The notes under the pieces: generated by a model | Database searches by the model: none | Seen by the model: only the letters and a program-made list of their open reading frames with translations | What the model was told of the DNA's origin: nothing | Program-made: the position numbers and the translations under genes | Shown: one piece after another, positions 33,709-42,429 of the stretch | How positions within the stretch are numbered: the first letter of the stretch is position 1 | Layout of the letters: every line of letters starts with the position of its first letter | NCBI GenBank assembly: GCA_026129765.1 | Contig: JAHCHP010000024.1 | Location: forward strand, 1 to 46,262 | Reading direction: 5' to 3' | From: Fimbriimonadia bacterium | GTDB lineage: Bacteria > Armatimonadota > Fimbriimonadia > Fimbriimonadales > GBS-DC | DNA: 46,262 nucleotides

Positions 33709-33922
33709 AATAAAAACATCCTCCTCTCAGGATTCTACCACTTATGACTAAAAAAACGAGCAAAAGGTTTCCCTATTTTATATTTCCGTATCTTTACCAG
33801 TTTCCTGCCAGACCCGTGATTTTTCCGGTTTAGGTTACCCTCTTATAATAACGGACAGGCAGCGGTTTTCTTACAACCGGGCAGGAGAGCGGGGAGGTTG
33901 GACGAATTGAAAAAGGCGAACT

Positions 33923-35155
33923 ATGAAAATTGTTATGTTATCTTGGGAGTACCCCCCGAAGATTGTGGGCGGGATTGCCCGCCATGCGCAGGAGCTGTCT
34001 GAGGCGCTGGCAGCGCAAGGCGTGGAAGTGCATGTGATCACGGCGGAGCATCCGGACGCGCCCACCGAAGCGATTGAGAACGGGGTTCATCTGCACCGGG
34101 TTGGCACGCGGGGCATCACGAACGATTTCATTCATTGGGTTCACCAGTTGAACACTGTCATGGAGGCGCGGGCAGAGGCGTTGATTGAGCATTGGCTGAA
34201 CGGCAAATCGTCCCGGAAAAGCCGGGAAGCGATCCTGATTCACGCGCATGACTGGCTGGCGCATTTTTGCGGTCATTCCCTCAAACATCGATATCACCTG
34301 CCATTGGTGGCGACGATCCACGCGACGGAGCACGGGCGCAATCATGGCATTCATAATGACACATCGCGCTACATTCACCAAACCGAATGGCAATTGACTT
34401 GTGAGGCTTGGCGGGTGATTGTCTGCACTCAGTTTATGAAACAGGAGGTGGGCAGCGTTTTGGGGGTTCCTGACGACAAGATGGATGTGGTTCCTAACGG
34501 CATCGATGCAGGTAAATTTGAGTTTGATTTTCCAGAGAAAGAGCGCGCCGCGTTCCGGGCTCGATTCGCCGCGCCGGATGAGAAGATTATTTTCTTTGTG
34601 GGGCGCATGGTTCGCGAAAAAGGCGCGCATCTGTTGCTGGAGGCATTGCCGATTGTGAAGGCGTATGAACCGAAAGCGAAGTTAGTGGTTGCAGGGGGCG
34701 GATACCGGGATCACCTGACCCAATTTTCGCGTTTTGCGCGTTTGGAGTCGAGCGTTCTTTTTACGGGGTTCATTCCCGATGCCGATTTGATGAAGCTTTA
34801 CCGGGTGATTGATGTGGCGGCTTATCCCAGCCTGTATGAGCCTTTCGGGATTGTCGCGCTTGAAGCGATGGCGTCCGGCGCGCCTTTAGTGGTTTCGGAT
34901 GCGGGCGGTTTCAAGGAAGTGGTTGAGCATGAACGCACCGGTATCATCACGTGGGCGAACCATTCGGACAGTTTGGCATGGGGGATTCTGCGCGCTTTGG
35001 AGGATCCAGCTGCTGCACGCGCACGCGCTCAAAACGCGTTGAAACAGGCGAAAACGGTATTTAATTGGCAACGAATAGCCCGCCAAACAGAAGCGGTTTA
35101 CAAGCGCGTCTGGAAGGAGTTCAAAGAGTCTTCTTGGGGCGAATCGAGTGATTAG
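33923..35155 (+). CDS. GT4-family glycosyltransferase (glycogen-synthase-like)
   Basis: A 410-residue GT-B enzyme. The N-terminal motif MKIVMLSWEYPPKIVGGIAR and the HAHDWLAHFCGHSLKH segment resemble glycogen/alpha-glucan synthases and mannosyltransferases. The donor domain has FFVGRMVREKGAHLLLEALP, then AAYPSLYEPFGIVALEAMAS with the E-x7-E nucleotide-sugar motif, and VVSDAGGFKEVVEHERTGI. The donor is probably NDP-glucose or GDP-mannose; the product is unknown. TATAAT at 33844-33849 may be its -10. The stop overlaps by 4 bases the convergent small gene at 35152. Confidence 0.87.
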   Translation: MKIVMLSWEYPPKIVGGIARHAQELSEALAAQGVEVHVITAEHPDAPTEAIENGVHLHRVGTRGITNDFIHWVHQLNTVMEARAEALIEHWLNGKSSRKSREAILIHAHDWLAHFCGHSLKHRYHLPLVATIHATEHGRNHGIHNDTSRYIHQTEWQLTCEAWRVIVCTQFMKQEVGSVLGVPDDKMDVVPNGIDAGKFEFDFPEKERAAFRARFAAPDEKIIFFVGRMVREKGAHLLLEALPIVKAYEPKAKLVVAGGGYRDHLTQFSRFARLESSVLFTGFIPDADLMKLYRVIDVAAYPSLYEPFGIVALEAMASGAPLVVSDAGGFKEVVEHERTGIITWANHSDSLAWGILRALEDPAAARARAQNALKQAKTVFNWQRIARQTEAVYKRVWKEFKESSWGESSD

Positions 35156-35391
35156 ACGCGGAACGTCAGTTCTATAATCACATCTCTGATGCCCGTTTTT
35201 GATCGCAAGATGCGCCGGATGACCTCCATCTCGTTTTTGATGTCGATGTCATGCCCGCGTATGCCGCGCACAGTTCCCCGCAAATAGACGACGCCGTGGG
35301 AAACGCTGACAGTCATGAGAGAAGTATCCACATGCCGCTTGCTGATTTCTCGAAGCACTAACCGGCGAGTCTCTAAGTCTACAGTTGCCAT
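35152..35391 (-). CDS. small BON-like domain protein
   Basis: A 79-residue cytoplasmic protein: VSHGVVYLRGTVRGIRGHDI and RRILRSKTGIRDVIIELTF match the beta-alpha-beta pattern of BON domains (GxVxLxGxV, then a helix, then GVxxVxxxL). There is no signal peptide, which is unusual for BON proteins of the envelope. GAGGAT precedes ATG 35391. It is convergent with, and overlaps by 4 bases, the glycosyltransferase gene. Confidence 0.65.
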   Translation of the reverse strand: MATVDLETRRLVLREISKRHVDTSLMTVSVSHGVVYLRGTVRGIRGHDIDIKNEMEVIRRILRSKTGIRDVIIELTFRV

Positions 35392-35463
35392 TGATTTTAT
35401 CCTCTATTTGTATATATTAGCCTTGTTCCCGAAAGTTCCTTCCGGGATTCAAATCATGTCTCT

Positions 35464-36084
35464 TTATAGCCCTGCTTCTTTCAGAAACGTTTTTACTTCT
35501 GGATAGGGTTCTGCCGCGCCGCCGATCATTTGTTTTGCCATGGTTGCCATGGCAGGATTGGCTTTAAGCGCGTCTCGGATGGTTTTCGCCGCTTTTTTAC
35601 GCGCCTGTGTTGAGATCAGTTGATTGAATGAACTGCCGATGGTCGCTTCTATCGCGACTTTCCAACCGTCATCGCTCTTATGCAGCACATAGGTGGGGGT
35701 CAGCGTGTTGGTTTTGCCGTCCTGCTCCACCTCTAACTTCATTTTGGCTTCTGCGGTATCGCCCTCGACCGACATCGATTCCACCGACGCGCTTTTGACC
35801 GTTCCGAATTCGGTGATATTGTTATAGCCAGGGTAGATCAACGCGACCGCGTCTTGGGCAATGCCCGCTTGGTTGATGGCTAATAGCAGCGCGCCGGTCG
35901 TGTTGCTAAGCTGGGTGACTTTGCTGGTATCGTTCGCTTTGGCAGCAGACAGGAATTGATTGAGCGCGTATTGAGGCGATTTCGCATAGATGAGAAAATA
36001 CCATCCAGCAGCCGCGCCACAAGCAAGCAGTATCAACAAGAACAGGACCGATGAGACACGTCCATAGAGACGACGGATTTTCAT
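35464..36084 (-). CDS. membrane-anchored DUF4878/NTF2-like protein
   Basis: A 206-residue protein. Residues 12-34 (SVLFLLILLACGAAAGWYFL) form an N-terminal membrane anchor. SPQYALNQFLSAAKANDTSK starts a fold like DUF4878 or other NTF2-like domains, with a beta-rich centre (VESMSVEGDTAEAKMKLEVE, then YVLHKSDDGWKVAIEA). The C-terminal 50 residues are helical. Its role is unknown; an envelope stress or transport accessory role is only a guess. GGAGG-like GAGGTAA lies before ATG 36084. Confidence 0.72.
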   Translation of the reverse strand: MKIRRLYGRVSSVLFLLILLACGAAAGWYFLIYAKSPQYALNQFLSAAKANDTSKVTQLSNTTGALLLAINQAGIAQDAVALIYPGYNNITEFGTVKSASVESMSVEGDTAEAKMKLEVEQDGKTNTLTPTYVLHKSDDGWKVAIEATIGSSFNQLISTQARKKAAKTIRDALKANPAMATMAKQMIGGAAEPYPEVKTFLKEAGL

Positions 36085-36334
36085 GGTGATTTACCTCCCT
36101 CAAACAGTGTTTTTAGTTCGCGATAGGGCGTGTCTTTCCTGCTTGAGGAGACTTTATATGAGATGCTTGAGCATAGAACCCACAACTTTACGGGTAAGGG
36201 CGCAGGTTTATCTACCCGACTAATTAGGTAAAGGGTACAGTTCAACTTGGTTAGTTAAGGGGCTTGAAAGGCAAATGCCTCGGCTGCGCGGGAATGACGG
36301 TCTTGCCTGCTGAACAACATGGAGCATACAAAAA
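36085..36334. other. intergenic region with one dispersed repeat
   Basis: No gene is seen. GGCAAATGCCTCGGCTGCGC, then GGGAATGACGG, at about 36268-36302 is a shortened CHPERSEGS-type unit. A leader for the minus-strand gene at 35464 must lie here, but I find no convincing promoter hexamers. Confidence 0.5.
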
Positions 36335-36652
36335 ATGGTATTGATCTTTTCGGTGTTATCTGGGATTTGTCTGTTGGCGGGTTATCGATGCCGGGAAAAG
36401 ACCTTGATTGGTGTCGCGTTGGGCTTCGCGGGACTGGCTGCCATGCCCAGCGCGCAGGGTCCGGCGATGGTCTGCTTGTGGGGCGCGATTGGGCTTGCGC
36501 TGCTGTTGATTAACCTGCCCCAGGTGAAACCGAAACAGAACCCTGAACTGCCATCGCCTGTGAATCAACCAGAACCGGTCGGTCATTGGATCGCATGCCG
36601 TCCCTATTCCGATGGCAGCAGCCGCGGTCAGGGCGAACTGTCTACGTTTTGA
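36335..36652 (+). CDS. small membrane protein of unknown function
   Basis: A 105-residue product with two or three hydrophobic segments (VLIFSVLSGICLLAGYRCRE, LIGVALGFAGLAAMPS, MVCLWGAIGLALLLINLP) and a polar C-terminal tail that is probably cytoplasmic. Initiation at ATG 36335 is weak: GGAG lies ten bases upstream, and CATACA at 36325-36330 could be a -10 for a leaderless start. An overlapping frame (36319-36513) is less protein-like. It ends 19 bases before the end of the convergent ABC gene. Confidence 0.5.
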   Translation: MVLIFSVLSGICLLAGYRCREKTLIGVALGFAGLAAMPSAQGPAMVCLWGAIGLALLLINLPQVKPKQNPELPSPVNQPEPVGHWIACRPYSDGSSRGQGELSTF

Positions 36653-36671
36653 ACCAAGCTTTCCTGCCGTC

Positions 36672-37340
36672 TCACTCCACGAGTTTGCCGTCTTCCAAGC
36701 GGCAGACCCGGTGAGCATACTTCAACATCTGCGGGTCATGGGTCACCAGCACCACTGCGCCTTTGCCCCTGCAAGCATCCAGCAGTTCCATAACGTGGAA
36801 ACCGTTGCTGTGGTCGAGCGAAGCGGTAGGTTCGTCGGCGAAGATCACTTCGGGTTCCATCAGCAGCGCGCGCGCCACACATGCGCGTTGGCGTTCACCT
36901 CCCGAAAGCGCGTTGGGGAAACGGTGCGCTTTTCCGCGCAGTCCCAGCGTTTCGAGCAATTCCAAGGCGCGGTTTAAGTGCGCTTTCGGATTTTCTGCCG
37001 CCACCAGCACATTCTCCAGTACATTCAAATAGCCTAACAGATAGGGCTGTTGGAAAACAAAGCCGAACTGTTTGCGTCGCAGCGCGCTTCGCTCGGCGTC
37101 GTTCATTTTGGAGAAGGCGCGGTCCCAGAAAAATACTTCGCCTTGAGAAGGCAGTTTGAGACCGCTCAATAGGTACAGAAGTGAACTTTTGCCCGACCCG
37201 GAGGGACCCAAGATGCCCATGAACTCGCCCGGCTGAATTTGGATATCGATGGCGTCCACCGCATAGACCTGACGATCGCCATCTTGATAGGTCAAACTGA
37301 CGCCCTGCGCGCTGAGAAGGGAGAAGGGTTCACGGTTCAT
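36672..37340 (-). CDS. ABC transporter ATP-binding protein, MacB/LolD type
   Basis: A 222-residue ATPase. Walker A is GPSGSGKSSLLYLLSG near residue 45, the Q-loop is FGFVFQQPYLLGYLNVLEN, the signature is NALSGGERQRACVARAL, Walker B is EVIFADEPTASLD, and the switch His is in VLVTHDPQM. All catalytic elements are intact. It belongs to the family that drives FtsX-type permeases (MacB, LolD, FtsE). Its start overlaps the end of the permease gene by 4 bases, so the two form one transporter. Confidence 0.92.
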   Translation of the reverse strand: MNREPFSLLSAQGVSLTYQDGDRQVYAVDAIDIQIQPGEFMGILGPSGSGKSSLLYLLSGLKLPSQGEVFFWDRAFSKMNDAERSALRRKQFGFVFQQPYLLGYLNVLENVLVAAENPKAHLNRALELLETLGLRGKAHRFPNALSGGERQRACVARALLMEPEVIFADEPTASLDHSNGFHVMELLDACRGKGAVVLVTHDPQMLKYAHRVCRLEDGKLVE

Positions 37341-38545
37341 ACGATTCTCCTTTCCACCACCGCGACCGGATCAAAGGTTCGCAGCCTCCAGCCGATGGTT
37401 GCCAGCGCGAACAAAAGCACGGCAAACGGAACCGGCAGCGAATATTGGTATGCAATGATGTCGAGCGGCTCCAGATAAAGACCGCGCGGCTCCATCACCC
37501 AAATTTTCAGGGCGGTCAATGCGCCGAAGGTTACCAGCGCGCCCAATATCCACCCGGCTGCTACCACAATGATGGTTTCCAATGTGACCCGCCGTAAGAG
37601 CGCTCGGCGCGTCAAGCCGACCGCCTGCAACAATCCGAATTCGACGAGTCGTTGCTGGAAGTAGATGTTCGCTAACAGTCCCATCATGATCGCGAGCATG
37701 ATAGAGATGACGCTGATGACGACGCCCGTGATAAAGTAGAGATTTTTGAAAGCGTTGTGGGTTTCTTCGATCAATTCGCCATAGGTCCAGATACGCGCTT
37801 TCTTGCCTTTCATGGTGTCGCGCATCCAGTTATCCAGTTTGATCTGCTCTTTGGGCGTTTTCGCGAACACCAGCAGATTTTCAAGCGGTGGATAGAAGTT
37901 TTTCTGCACGAAATCGAAGGAGGTCATGGCAAGCCATGTTTCACCGCCGAGTATACCAACGACTTTCACAGGCATCGGCGCGTATTGATCGGGAATATCG
38001 GGGGAAAGCACCGCATCGCCAATTTTCAATTTTTTGTTGCGGGCTAACGGCTCCGATAGGATCGCTTCAGGCGCGCCCGGTTCTGGGAATCTGCCCTCCT
38101 TCAATTGAAGTTGACAGAGTTGCGCGAGGCGTTCCATTTCTGCGGGCTGCAATCCAAAGATGACGAACGGCATTTTGCCCACGATTGTTTGCGCGTTGGT
38201 TAAGCAGACGCTGGTTCGGTAGACCTCACCCAAATAAGGAGCCTCTTGCACCATCGAGTAGAGACTGGGGTCTAATTGACCGCTGCCACGAGGGGTAACC
38301 GCCGCAAAAAAACGATTGTAATCGTAGATTTTTAATATCGTTCGATCCACGGAATTCAGCAATGCCACCACGCAAGCAACGGTGAGAACCGCCAACATCA
38401 GCACAAACCCCAGCGGGATACTGCGTCCCGGATTGCGGGTCAAGAAAACCCATGCCGATAGGGGGTGCCGCCGGATAGCGATTTCTGGGTTGGGTTGGGG
38501 TGAAATAGGCTTTTCTGATAGAGAGCGCGTTTCCATAGACATCAT
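37337..38545 (-). CDS. FtsX/MacB-type ABC transporter permease
   Basis: A 402-residue membrane protein. One segment lies near residue 45-66 (SIPLGFVLMLAVLTVACVVA) and three near 265-390 (FITGVVISVISIMLAIMMGL, IIVVAAGWILGALVTFGALT, PFAVLLFALATIGWRL), with a large external domain of about 200 residues between the first and second: the FtsX/MacB layout. LLQAVGLTRRALLRRVTLE is the cytoplasmic coupling helix that meets the ATPase. It probably exports or extracts a lipid or lipoprotein; the substrate is unknown. ATG 38545, 38542 or 38536 are all possible, and CATAAT immediately upstream suggests a leaderless start at 38536. Confidence 0.88.
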   Translation of the reverse strand: MMSMETRSLSEKPISPQPNPEIAIRRHPLSAWVFLTRNPGRSIPLGFVLMLAVLTVACVVALLNSVDRTILKIYDYNRFFAAVTPRGSGQLDPSLYSMVQEAPYLGEVYRTSVCLTNAQTIVGKMPFVIFGLQPAEMERLAQLCQLQLKEGRFPEPGAPEAILSEPLARNKKLKIGDAVLSPDIPDQYAPMPVKVVGILGGETWLAMTSFDFVQKNFYPPLENLLVFAKTPKEQIKLDNWMRDTMKGKKARIWTYGELIEETHNAFKNLYFITGVVISVISIMLAIMMGLLANIYFQQRLVEFGLLQAVGLTRRALLRRVTLETIIVVAAGWILGALVTFGALTALKIWVMEPRGLYLEPLDIIAYQYSLPVPFAVLLFALATIGWRLRTFDPVAVVERRIV

Positions 38546-38615
38546 ATTATGACAGAAAAGACGAGTGACCGGGCAAGGTATAATTTTCGGAGAGGTGTTT
38601 TTTACATATTATCTG

Positions 38616-39245
38616 ATGGCACTGGAACATGAAATGGATATCAGCGGGTTGAACTCGCAGGAGTTGAGCGATGTGTTGCAGCGCGCTCAGCAGCTGGAGG
38701 CGCGGCAAGTTGCCCAGGCGGAAGCGGGGCATGACTTGCAAAGCTTTATTCGTGCCGCGGAGGAGGTGGGTATCGGGCGCGAGGCTATCCTGCAAGCGTT
38801 AAAGGAGAAGGTTGGACACTCGATTGAGAACCTGGAAGTGGGTGAGCGCGTGTTCGCCAAATCCGCGGATGGCGCGTTTTATGTGGCGGTCGTTAAGGAG
38901 ATTCGCGGGACCAAGGTCAAAGTGAATTTTCTGCATGGCAGCGATCATGAACTACCCCTTGCGGACTTGAGACCGTTTTCGCTGCTGCCTGGTCAGCGAT
39001 TAGAAGTCAATTGGCCGACGTGGGGCTGGTGGAATGTGGAACTTACCCGCTATGATGACACGAGCGGGAAACTGACGGCGTCGGACGGGTTAAGCACGAA
39101 AGAGTTTTCTTTGACCGAAGCGCGTCTTCCCGTGCAAAGAACAGAGCAGCAACAGAGAGTGAGCGCGCTGTTGTTTAGGGTGGGCATAGCAGCGGCGAGC
39201 GCGGGAGCAGTGATTGGCGCGCTGGTGGCTCGTTTACTTTTATGA
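38616..39245 (+). CDS. membrane-anchored protein with Tudor-like repeats
   Basis: A 209-residue protein from ATG 38616; GTG 38595 behind TATAAT (38579-38584) is an alternative. Residues 1-70 are helical (LSDVLQRAQQLEARQVAQAE). Then two small barrels resembling Tudor/agenet domains: VGERVFAKSADGAFYVAVVK with VKVNFLHGSDHELPLADLRP, and GQRLEVNWPTWGWWNVELTR with KEFSLTEARLP. It ends in one membrane segment with glycines (IAAASAGAVIGALVARLLL). Such barrels bind peptides or modified residues in eukaryotes; function in bacteria is unclear. The gene is divergent from the ABC operon and 54 bases ahead of the SRPBCC pair. Confidence 0.65.
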   Translation: MALEHEMDISGLNSQELSDVLQRAQQLEARQVAQAEAGHDLQSFIRAAEEVGIGREAILQALKEKVGHSIENLEVGERVFAKSADGAFYVAVVKEIRGTKVKVNFLHGSDHELPLADLRPFSLLPGQRLEVNWPTWGWWNVELTRYDDTSGKLTASDGLSTKEFSLTEARLPVQRTEQQQRVSALLFRVGIAAASAGAVIGALVARLLL

Positions 39246-39299
39246 AATCAATTTTTCACGGGAGATGGGTATACTTAAAGATGGAGGAAATAGAGAGCA

Positions 39300-39731
39300 A
39301 TGCCGAGTGTGGAGAAGAGTGTTTCAGTGAATGCAAGTCCTGAAAAGGTGTACGCTGTTTTGAAAGAAGTGGAGAATTATGCCTCGTTTATGCCTCATGT
39401 GAAAGCGGTGCAAGTAGAGGAGCAGGATGGCAACCGTACCCGCTTATCATGGGTTGTGACCGCGCCGGGCGTCGGGATGGAAATCAAGTGGCAATCGTGG
39501 CATACCTGGTTGGATGATGAGTTTCGAAGCGAGTTCCAACCGCATGGCGACTCCACCGTCACCTTGAAAGGCTCGTGGCATGCGGAGCCAGAGGGCAGCG
39601 GCAGCAAAGTGACGATGCGCGCCGATTATGAAGCGAAGGTTCCGCCGATTTTCGCCGGAATGGCTAAGAAAGCGGTCGATGATTTGACGGATGGCTGGAT
39701 GAACGCGATTAAACAACGGGCGGAGGCATAA
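39300..39731 (+). CDS. SRPBCC (polyketide cyclase/dehydrase-like) protein, first of a pair
   Basis: A 143-residue START-like hydrophobic-cavity protein. The opening SVNASPEKVYAVLKEVENYA, then SFMPHVKAVQVEEQ, is the family signature. WVVTAPGVGMEIKWQSW and GSWHAEPEGSGSKVTMRADY form the strands, and the last helix is AKKAVDDLTDGWMNAIKQRA. The ligand is unknown. GGAGG lies upstream of ATG 39300 at slightly long spacing. A homologue follows 2 bases after its stop. Confidence 0.82.
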   Translation: MPSVEKSVSVNASPEKVYAVLKEVENYASFMPHVKAVQVEEQDGNRTRLSWVVTAPGVGMEIKWQSWHTWLDDEFRSEFQPHGDSTVTLKGSWHAEPEGSGSKVTMRADYEAKVPPIFAGMAKKAVDDLTDGWMNAIKQRAEA

Positions 39732-39733
39732 GC

Positions 39734-40180
39734 ATGCCTCGGATCGAGTTGAGCGCGCAGATAAACGCTCCCCTGGAGCGCGTTTATGCAATTGCCAAAG
39801 ATGTAGAAAGTTTTCCGCAATTCATGGCGGACCTCAAATCGCTGGTCGTTTTGGAACGCAGCCCGGACGGTTCCCGAACCGTTACGGAATGGGTAGGATT
39901 TGTGCCGCAGTTTCGCCTAAATGTTAAATGGACCGAAGAAGATATATGGGACGATCAGGCGAAGACCTGTCATTTCAAGCAGTTGAAAGGCGACTATGAC
40001 CGCATGGTAGGCGAGTGGCGTTTTACCGAGTCGAATGGCGGCACAGAATTTATCTCTCTTTTGGATTATGAGTTCAATGTGCCGCTGTTGGGACCGCTGG
40101 TGCAAAAGGTGGTTCAGCATCTGGTGAAGCAGAACCTTCAAGGCGTTTTGAATGGGATTAAAGCGCGCGCAGAGGCGTAA
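39734..40180 (+). CDS. SRPBCC protein, second of a pair
   Basis: A 148-residue paralogue of the preceding protein: INAPLERVYAIAKDVESFPQ, then FMADLKSLVVLERSPDGSRT, and the ending VVQHLVKQNLQGVLNGIKAR. The pair starts 2 bases apart, so they are cotranscribed and may form a heterodimer or act on related lipids. The stop lies 3 bases from the stop of the convergent GH84 gene, leaving no room for a separate terminator. Confidence 0.82.
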   Translation: MPRIELSAQINAPLERVYAIAKDVESFPQFMADLKSLVVLERSPDGSRTVTEWVGFVPQFRLNVKWTEEDIWDDQAKTCHFKQLKGDYDRMVGEWRFTESNGGTEFISLLDYEFNVPLLGPLVQKVVQHLVKQNLQGVLNGIKARAEA

Positions 40181-40183
40181 AGT

Positions 40184-41785
40184 TTATGCCTCTGACGCCA
40201 CTTCTGTCAGCCATCGTTCAATCCATCCCCCGCACACAATCGCCTCGTTTGATTTCAGCGTTTCGATGATTCGTTCCAACCGCTTGTAGTCCAACGAGTC
40301 TGATTCGATTTTCTCTAAGACTTCTAATCCTGCTTCCGAGATTTGTTCCATTTTGGAGAGCCAAGGTTCGATTTCTTCCATGAGAGCGACATTCTTGATT
40401 TTGAGCCGTGTGGTTGCGGCGACCCGTATCAGCCGTTCTAATTCCGATTGCAGCGCATCGGTATCGCCCAGCGTTTGCCATTCCTCGATGGCTCGCGCGA
40501 CGGCGGGCGGCTCGTTGGTCCAATGGCGTGTCCAGACGTTTTCCTTACAGAACTCCAAGAACGCTTCGCATGCTTCATTGCCGACGAAGGAACGGATCGC
40601 GGCGCGCCAACTGCGTTCGGGGTTGTAATCGCGAGCGTTCCAAAGTAAGTCAGCAAATGTGCCGATCCCGATTTTGGACGCCTCGGCTTGGTTCATGGGA
40701 TTCACTACCAAGGCTTCTAACGCTTGCAGCGCGGCTTCATCGCGTCCGGTGATGGGCGCCAACAGCAAGCGGCTGGTTTCGTAATCATTGACAGGATAGT
40801 TATCCCAAACGAAGGGCTTACGACGGATCGCCTCTGAGAATAGCCTGCAGTCTCCTTCCGTAATGGTTCGGGAGACGACTTTTTTCCCGGTCCACATGAT
40901 CGAGATGTCTGCATGGGTTTTTTCGCCCAATTCTTTCACATAGGGCGGCTCCCCCAAATTGTGGTAGAAGGTGGGACAAAGAATGAGCCAGCCTTCGGGG
41001 TCTTTTTGTTTAAGCCACTCGTTTAGGCGATTTCCCAGATCGGCATGGGCATGCGCCAACGAATGGTAGACCGCTTTGTCGGCGTCATGCTGCAACTCTT
41101 CTGGGATGTCATCCACCAACAATCCAAAGCAGTGAACGCCCATCGCTTGCACTGCTTCGATTTTGGCGGTCAGTTTCCGAAACTCGTCTGGGTTCGAGTA
41201 AACCATCGATAAGCCGGGACTGATACAGAACCCGAACTCGATAAAGTTGGTTTGCGCGCGCTCGATCACTTCTTGCAGGCGCGCCGCTTCCTCTTCTGGA
41301 TAAGGCTCTCGCCACAACTCGCGGTGATAAGGGTCATCTTTGGGCGCGTACAAGAAGAGGTTCATCTTGACCTGTCCCATGTAATCTAACATCTGGAGCC
41401 GGGCTTTGTGTGACCAGGGCACGCCATAAAACCCCTCCACGACACCCCGCCACGCCATGCCGGGCGCGTCCTCCACTTCAAACAGAGGGAGCGCGGTTCC
41501 GTCCCAGCGCTGCAGGAGCGTTTGGCACGCATAGAAAGCCGCGCGGGGGGATCCCGCTCGAATCACGATTTTGGCGTTTTCCACTTTAAGGCGGTAGGCT
41601 TCCACCTCCAGGCTTTCATCGCGTTCTATAAAGGCTGTCCAACCGCCAAAGTTCTCGCCTAAATCGGCTAAGGGCTGCGCCGCGTTTTCCCAGCCGGGCG
41701 GGCATTTGATGGCATGGCAGCCTGCGAAGGGCAGCGGCACGTCTTTATCTCTTATGGATTTGGGATACGGTAGCAAGCGGTTCAT
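40184..41785 (-). CDS. GH84 beta-N-acetylhexosaminidase (O-GlcNAcase/NagJ-like)
   Basis: A 533-residue enzyme without signal peptide. Residues 1-105 form the N-terminal alpha/beta domain. WRGVVEGFYGVPWSHKARLQ near 112 and MNLFLYAPKDDPYHRELWRE are the GH84 barrel hallmarks. LLVDDIPEELQ near 215 carries the adjacent catalytic Asp pair that uses the substrate N-acetyl group. WDNYPVNDYE and NPMNQAEASKIGI follow. The C-terminal 130 residues are helical. It should remove beta-linked GlcNAc; a cytoplasmic location suggests recycling of imported or cell-wall amino sugars. It is divergent from nothing and ends against the SRPBCC pair. Confidence 0.9.
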   Translation of the reverse strand: MNRLLPYPKSIRDKDVPLPFAGCHAIKCPPGWENAAQPLADLGENFGGWTAFIERDESLEVEAYRLKVENAKIVIRAGSPRAAFYACQTLLQRWDGTALPLFEVEDAPGMAWRGVVEGFYGVPWSHKARLQMLDYMGQVKMNLFLYAPKDDPYHRELWREPYPEEEAARLQEVIERAQTNFIEFGFCISPGLSMVYSNPDEFRKLTAKIEAVQAMGVHCFGLLVDDIPEELQHDADKAVYHSLAHAHADLGNRLNEWLKQKDPEGWLILCPTFYHNLGEPPYVKELGEKTHADISIMWTGKKVVSRTITEGDCRLFSEAIRRKPFVWDNYPVNDYETSRLLLAPITGRDEAALQALEALVVNPMNQAEASKIGIGTFADLLWNARDYNPERSWRAAIRSFVGNEACEAFLEFCKENVWTRHWTNEPPAVARAIEEWQTLGDTDALQSELERLIRVAATTRLKIKNVALMEEIEPWLSKMEQISEAGLEVLEKIESDSLDYKRLERIIETLKSNEAIVCGGWIERWLTEVASEA

Positions 41786-41824
41786 CTGTTTTTCCTGTCT
41801 CTCTAATGAGTAATAAATTATGAT

Positions 41825-42343
41825 TTACAGCAACTCGCGCACCGCCGAGAGGGCGTCATCATAGCTGGGGTGGCTGGCTATTTCCGGCACGTATTCGGCA
41901 TATCGAATGGTTCCGTTGGGGTCTATGACAAAGAGGGCTCGCGCGCCCCATCGCGTCTCTTTCACTAAGGTTCCATAGGCTGCGCCAAAGGAGGCGTCCC
42001 GGTGATCCGACAACACTTCGACTTTTTCGATATGCGCATCACTGCAGAAGCGTTTCTGCGCGAAGGGCAAGTCCATGCTGATCGTCAAAACTTTGACGGA
42101 GTCGGGCAGGTTCGCCAACTCTTCTTCAAATCGTTTGGTTTGCGCTGAACAGATGCCTGTGTCCACCGACAGTACCGCGTTGAGAATCAAGATGTTGCCC
42201 GCGTAGTCACTGATTTTAACATTTTCAAAATTTTGATTGATAAGGGTTGCATCGGGCGCTTTGTCGCCGGGCTTCAGTTCGCTGCCGACGAGCGTAAAAG
42301 GGTGTCCTTTGAAGGTCACGGCGCCTGGTCTTTCGGTTTGCAT
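41825..42343 (-). CDS. tpx: thiol peroxidase, Tpx type
   Basis: A 172-residue atypical two-Cys peroxiredoxin reducing peroxides with thioredoxin. Peroxidatic Cys65 lies in LSVDTGICSAQTKRFEEE and resolving Cys100 in DLPFAQKRFCSD, the Tpx spacing. VTFKGHPFTLVGSELKPGDK near the N-terminus is also typical. ATG 42343 is preferred because GAGGTGAG lies just upstream; the GTG at 42352 overlaps that site. A consensus promoter with a palindrome over its -35 lies at 42383-42412. Confidence 0.93.
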   Translation of the reverse strand: MQTERPGAVTFKGHPFTLVGSELKPGDKAPDATLINQNFENVKISDYAGNILILNAVLSVDTGICSAQTKRFEEELANLPDSVKVLTISMDLPFAQKRFCSDAHIEKVEVLSDHRDASFGAAYGTLVKETRWGARALFVIDPNGTIRYAEYVPEIASHPSYDDALSAVRELL

Positions 42344-42382
42344 AATTCTCACCTCTTTGATGGATTGAAATGGAACAGCCTA

Positions 42383-42412
42383 AGTATAGCACACGGCTTG
42401 ACAGATGTCAAG
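42383..42412 (-). promoter_or_regulatory. tpx promoter with palindrome over the -35
   Basis: Minus strand TTGACA (42411-42406), a 17-base spacer, then TATACT (42388-42383): a full-consensus -35 and near-consensus -10. The 16 bases CTTGACAGATGTCAAG (42397-42412) form a 7-bp inverted repeat with a 2-base centre that includes the -35, a likely operator for a redox or other repressor. Confidence 0.75.
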
Positions 42413-42429
42413 GGGAACAGAGAAAGTCT

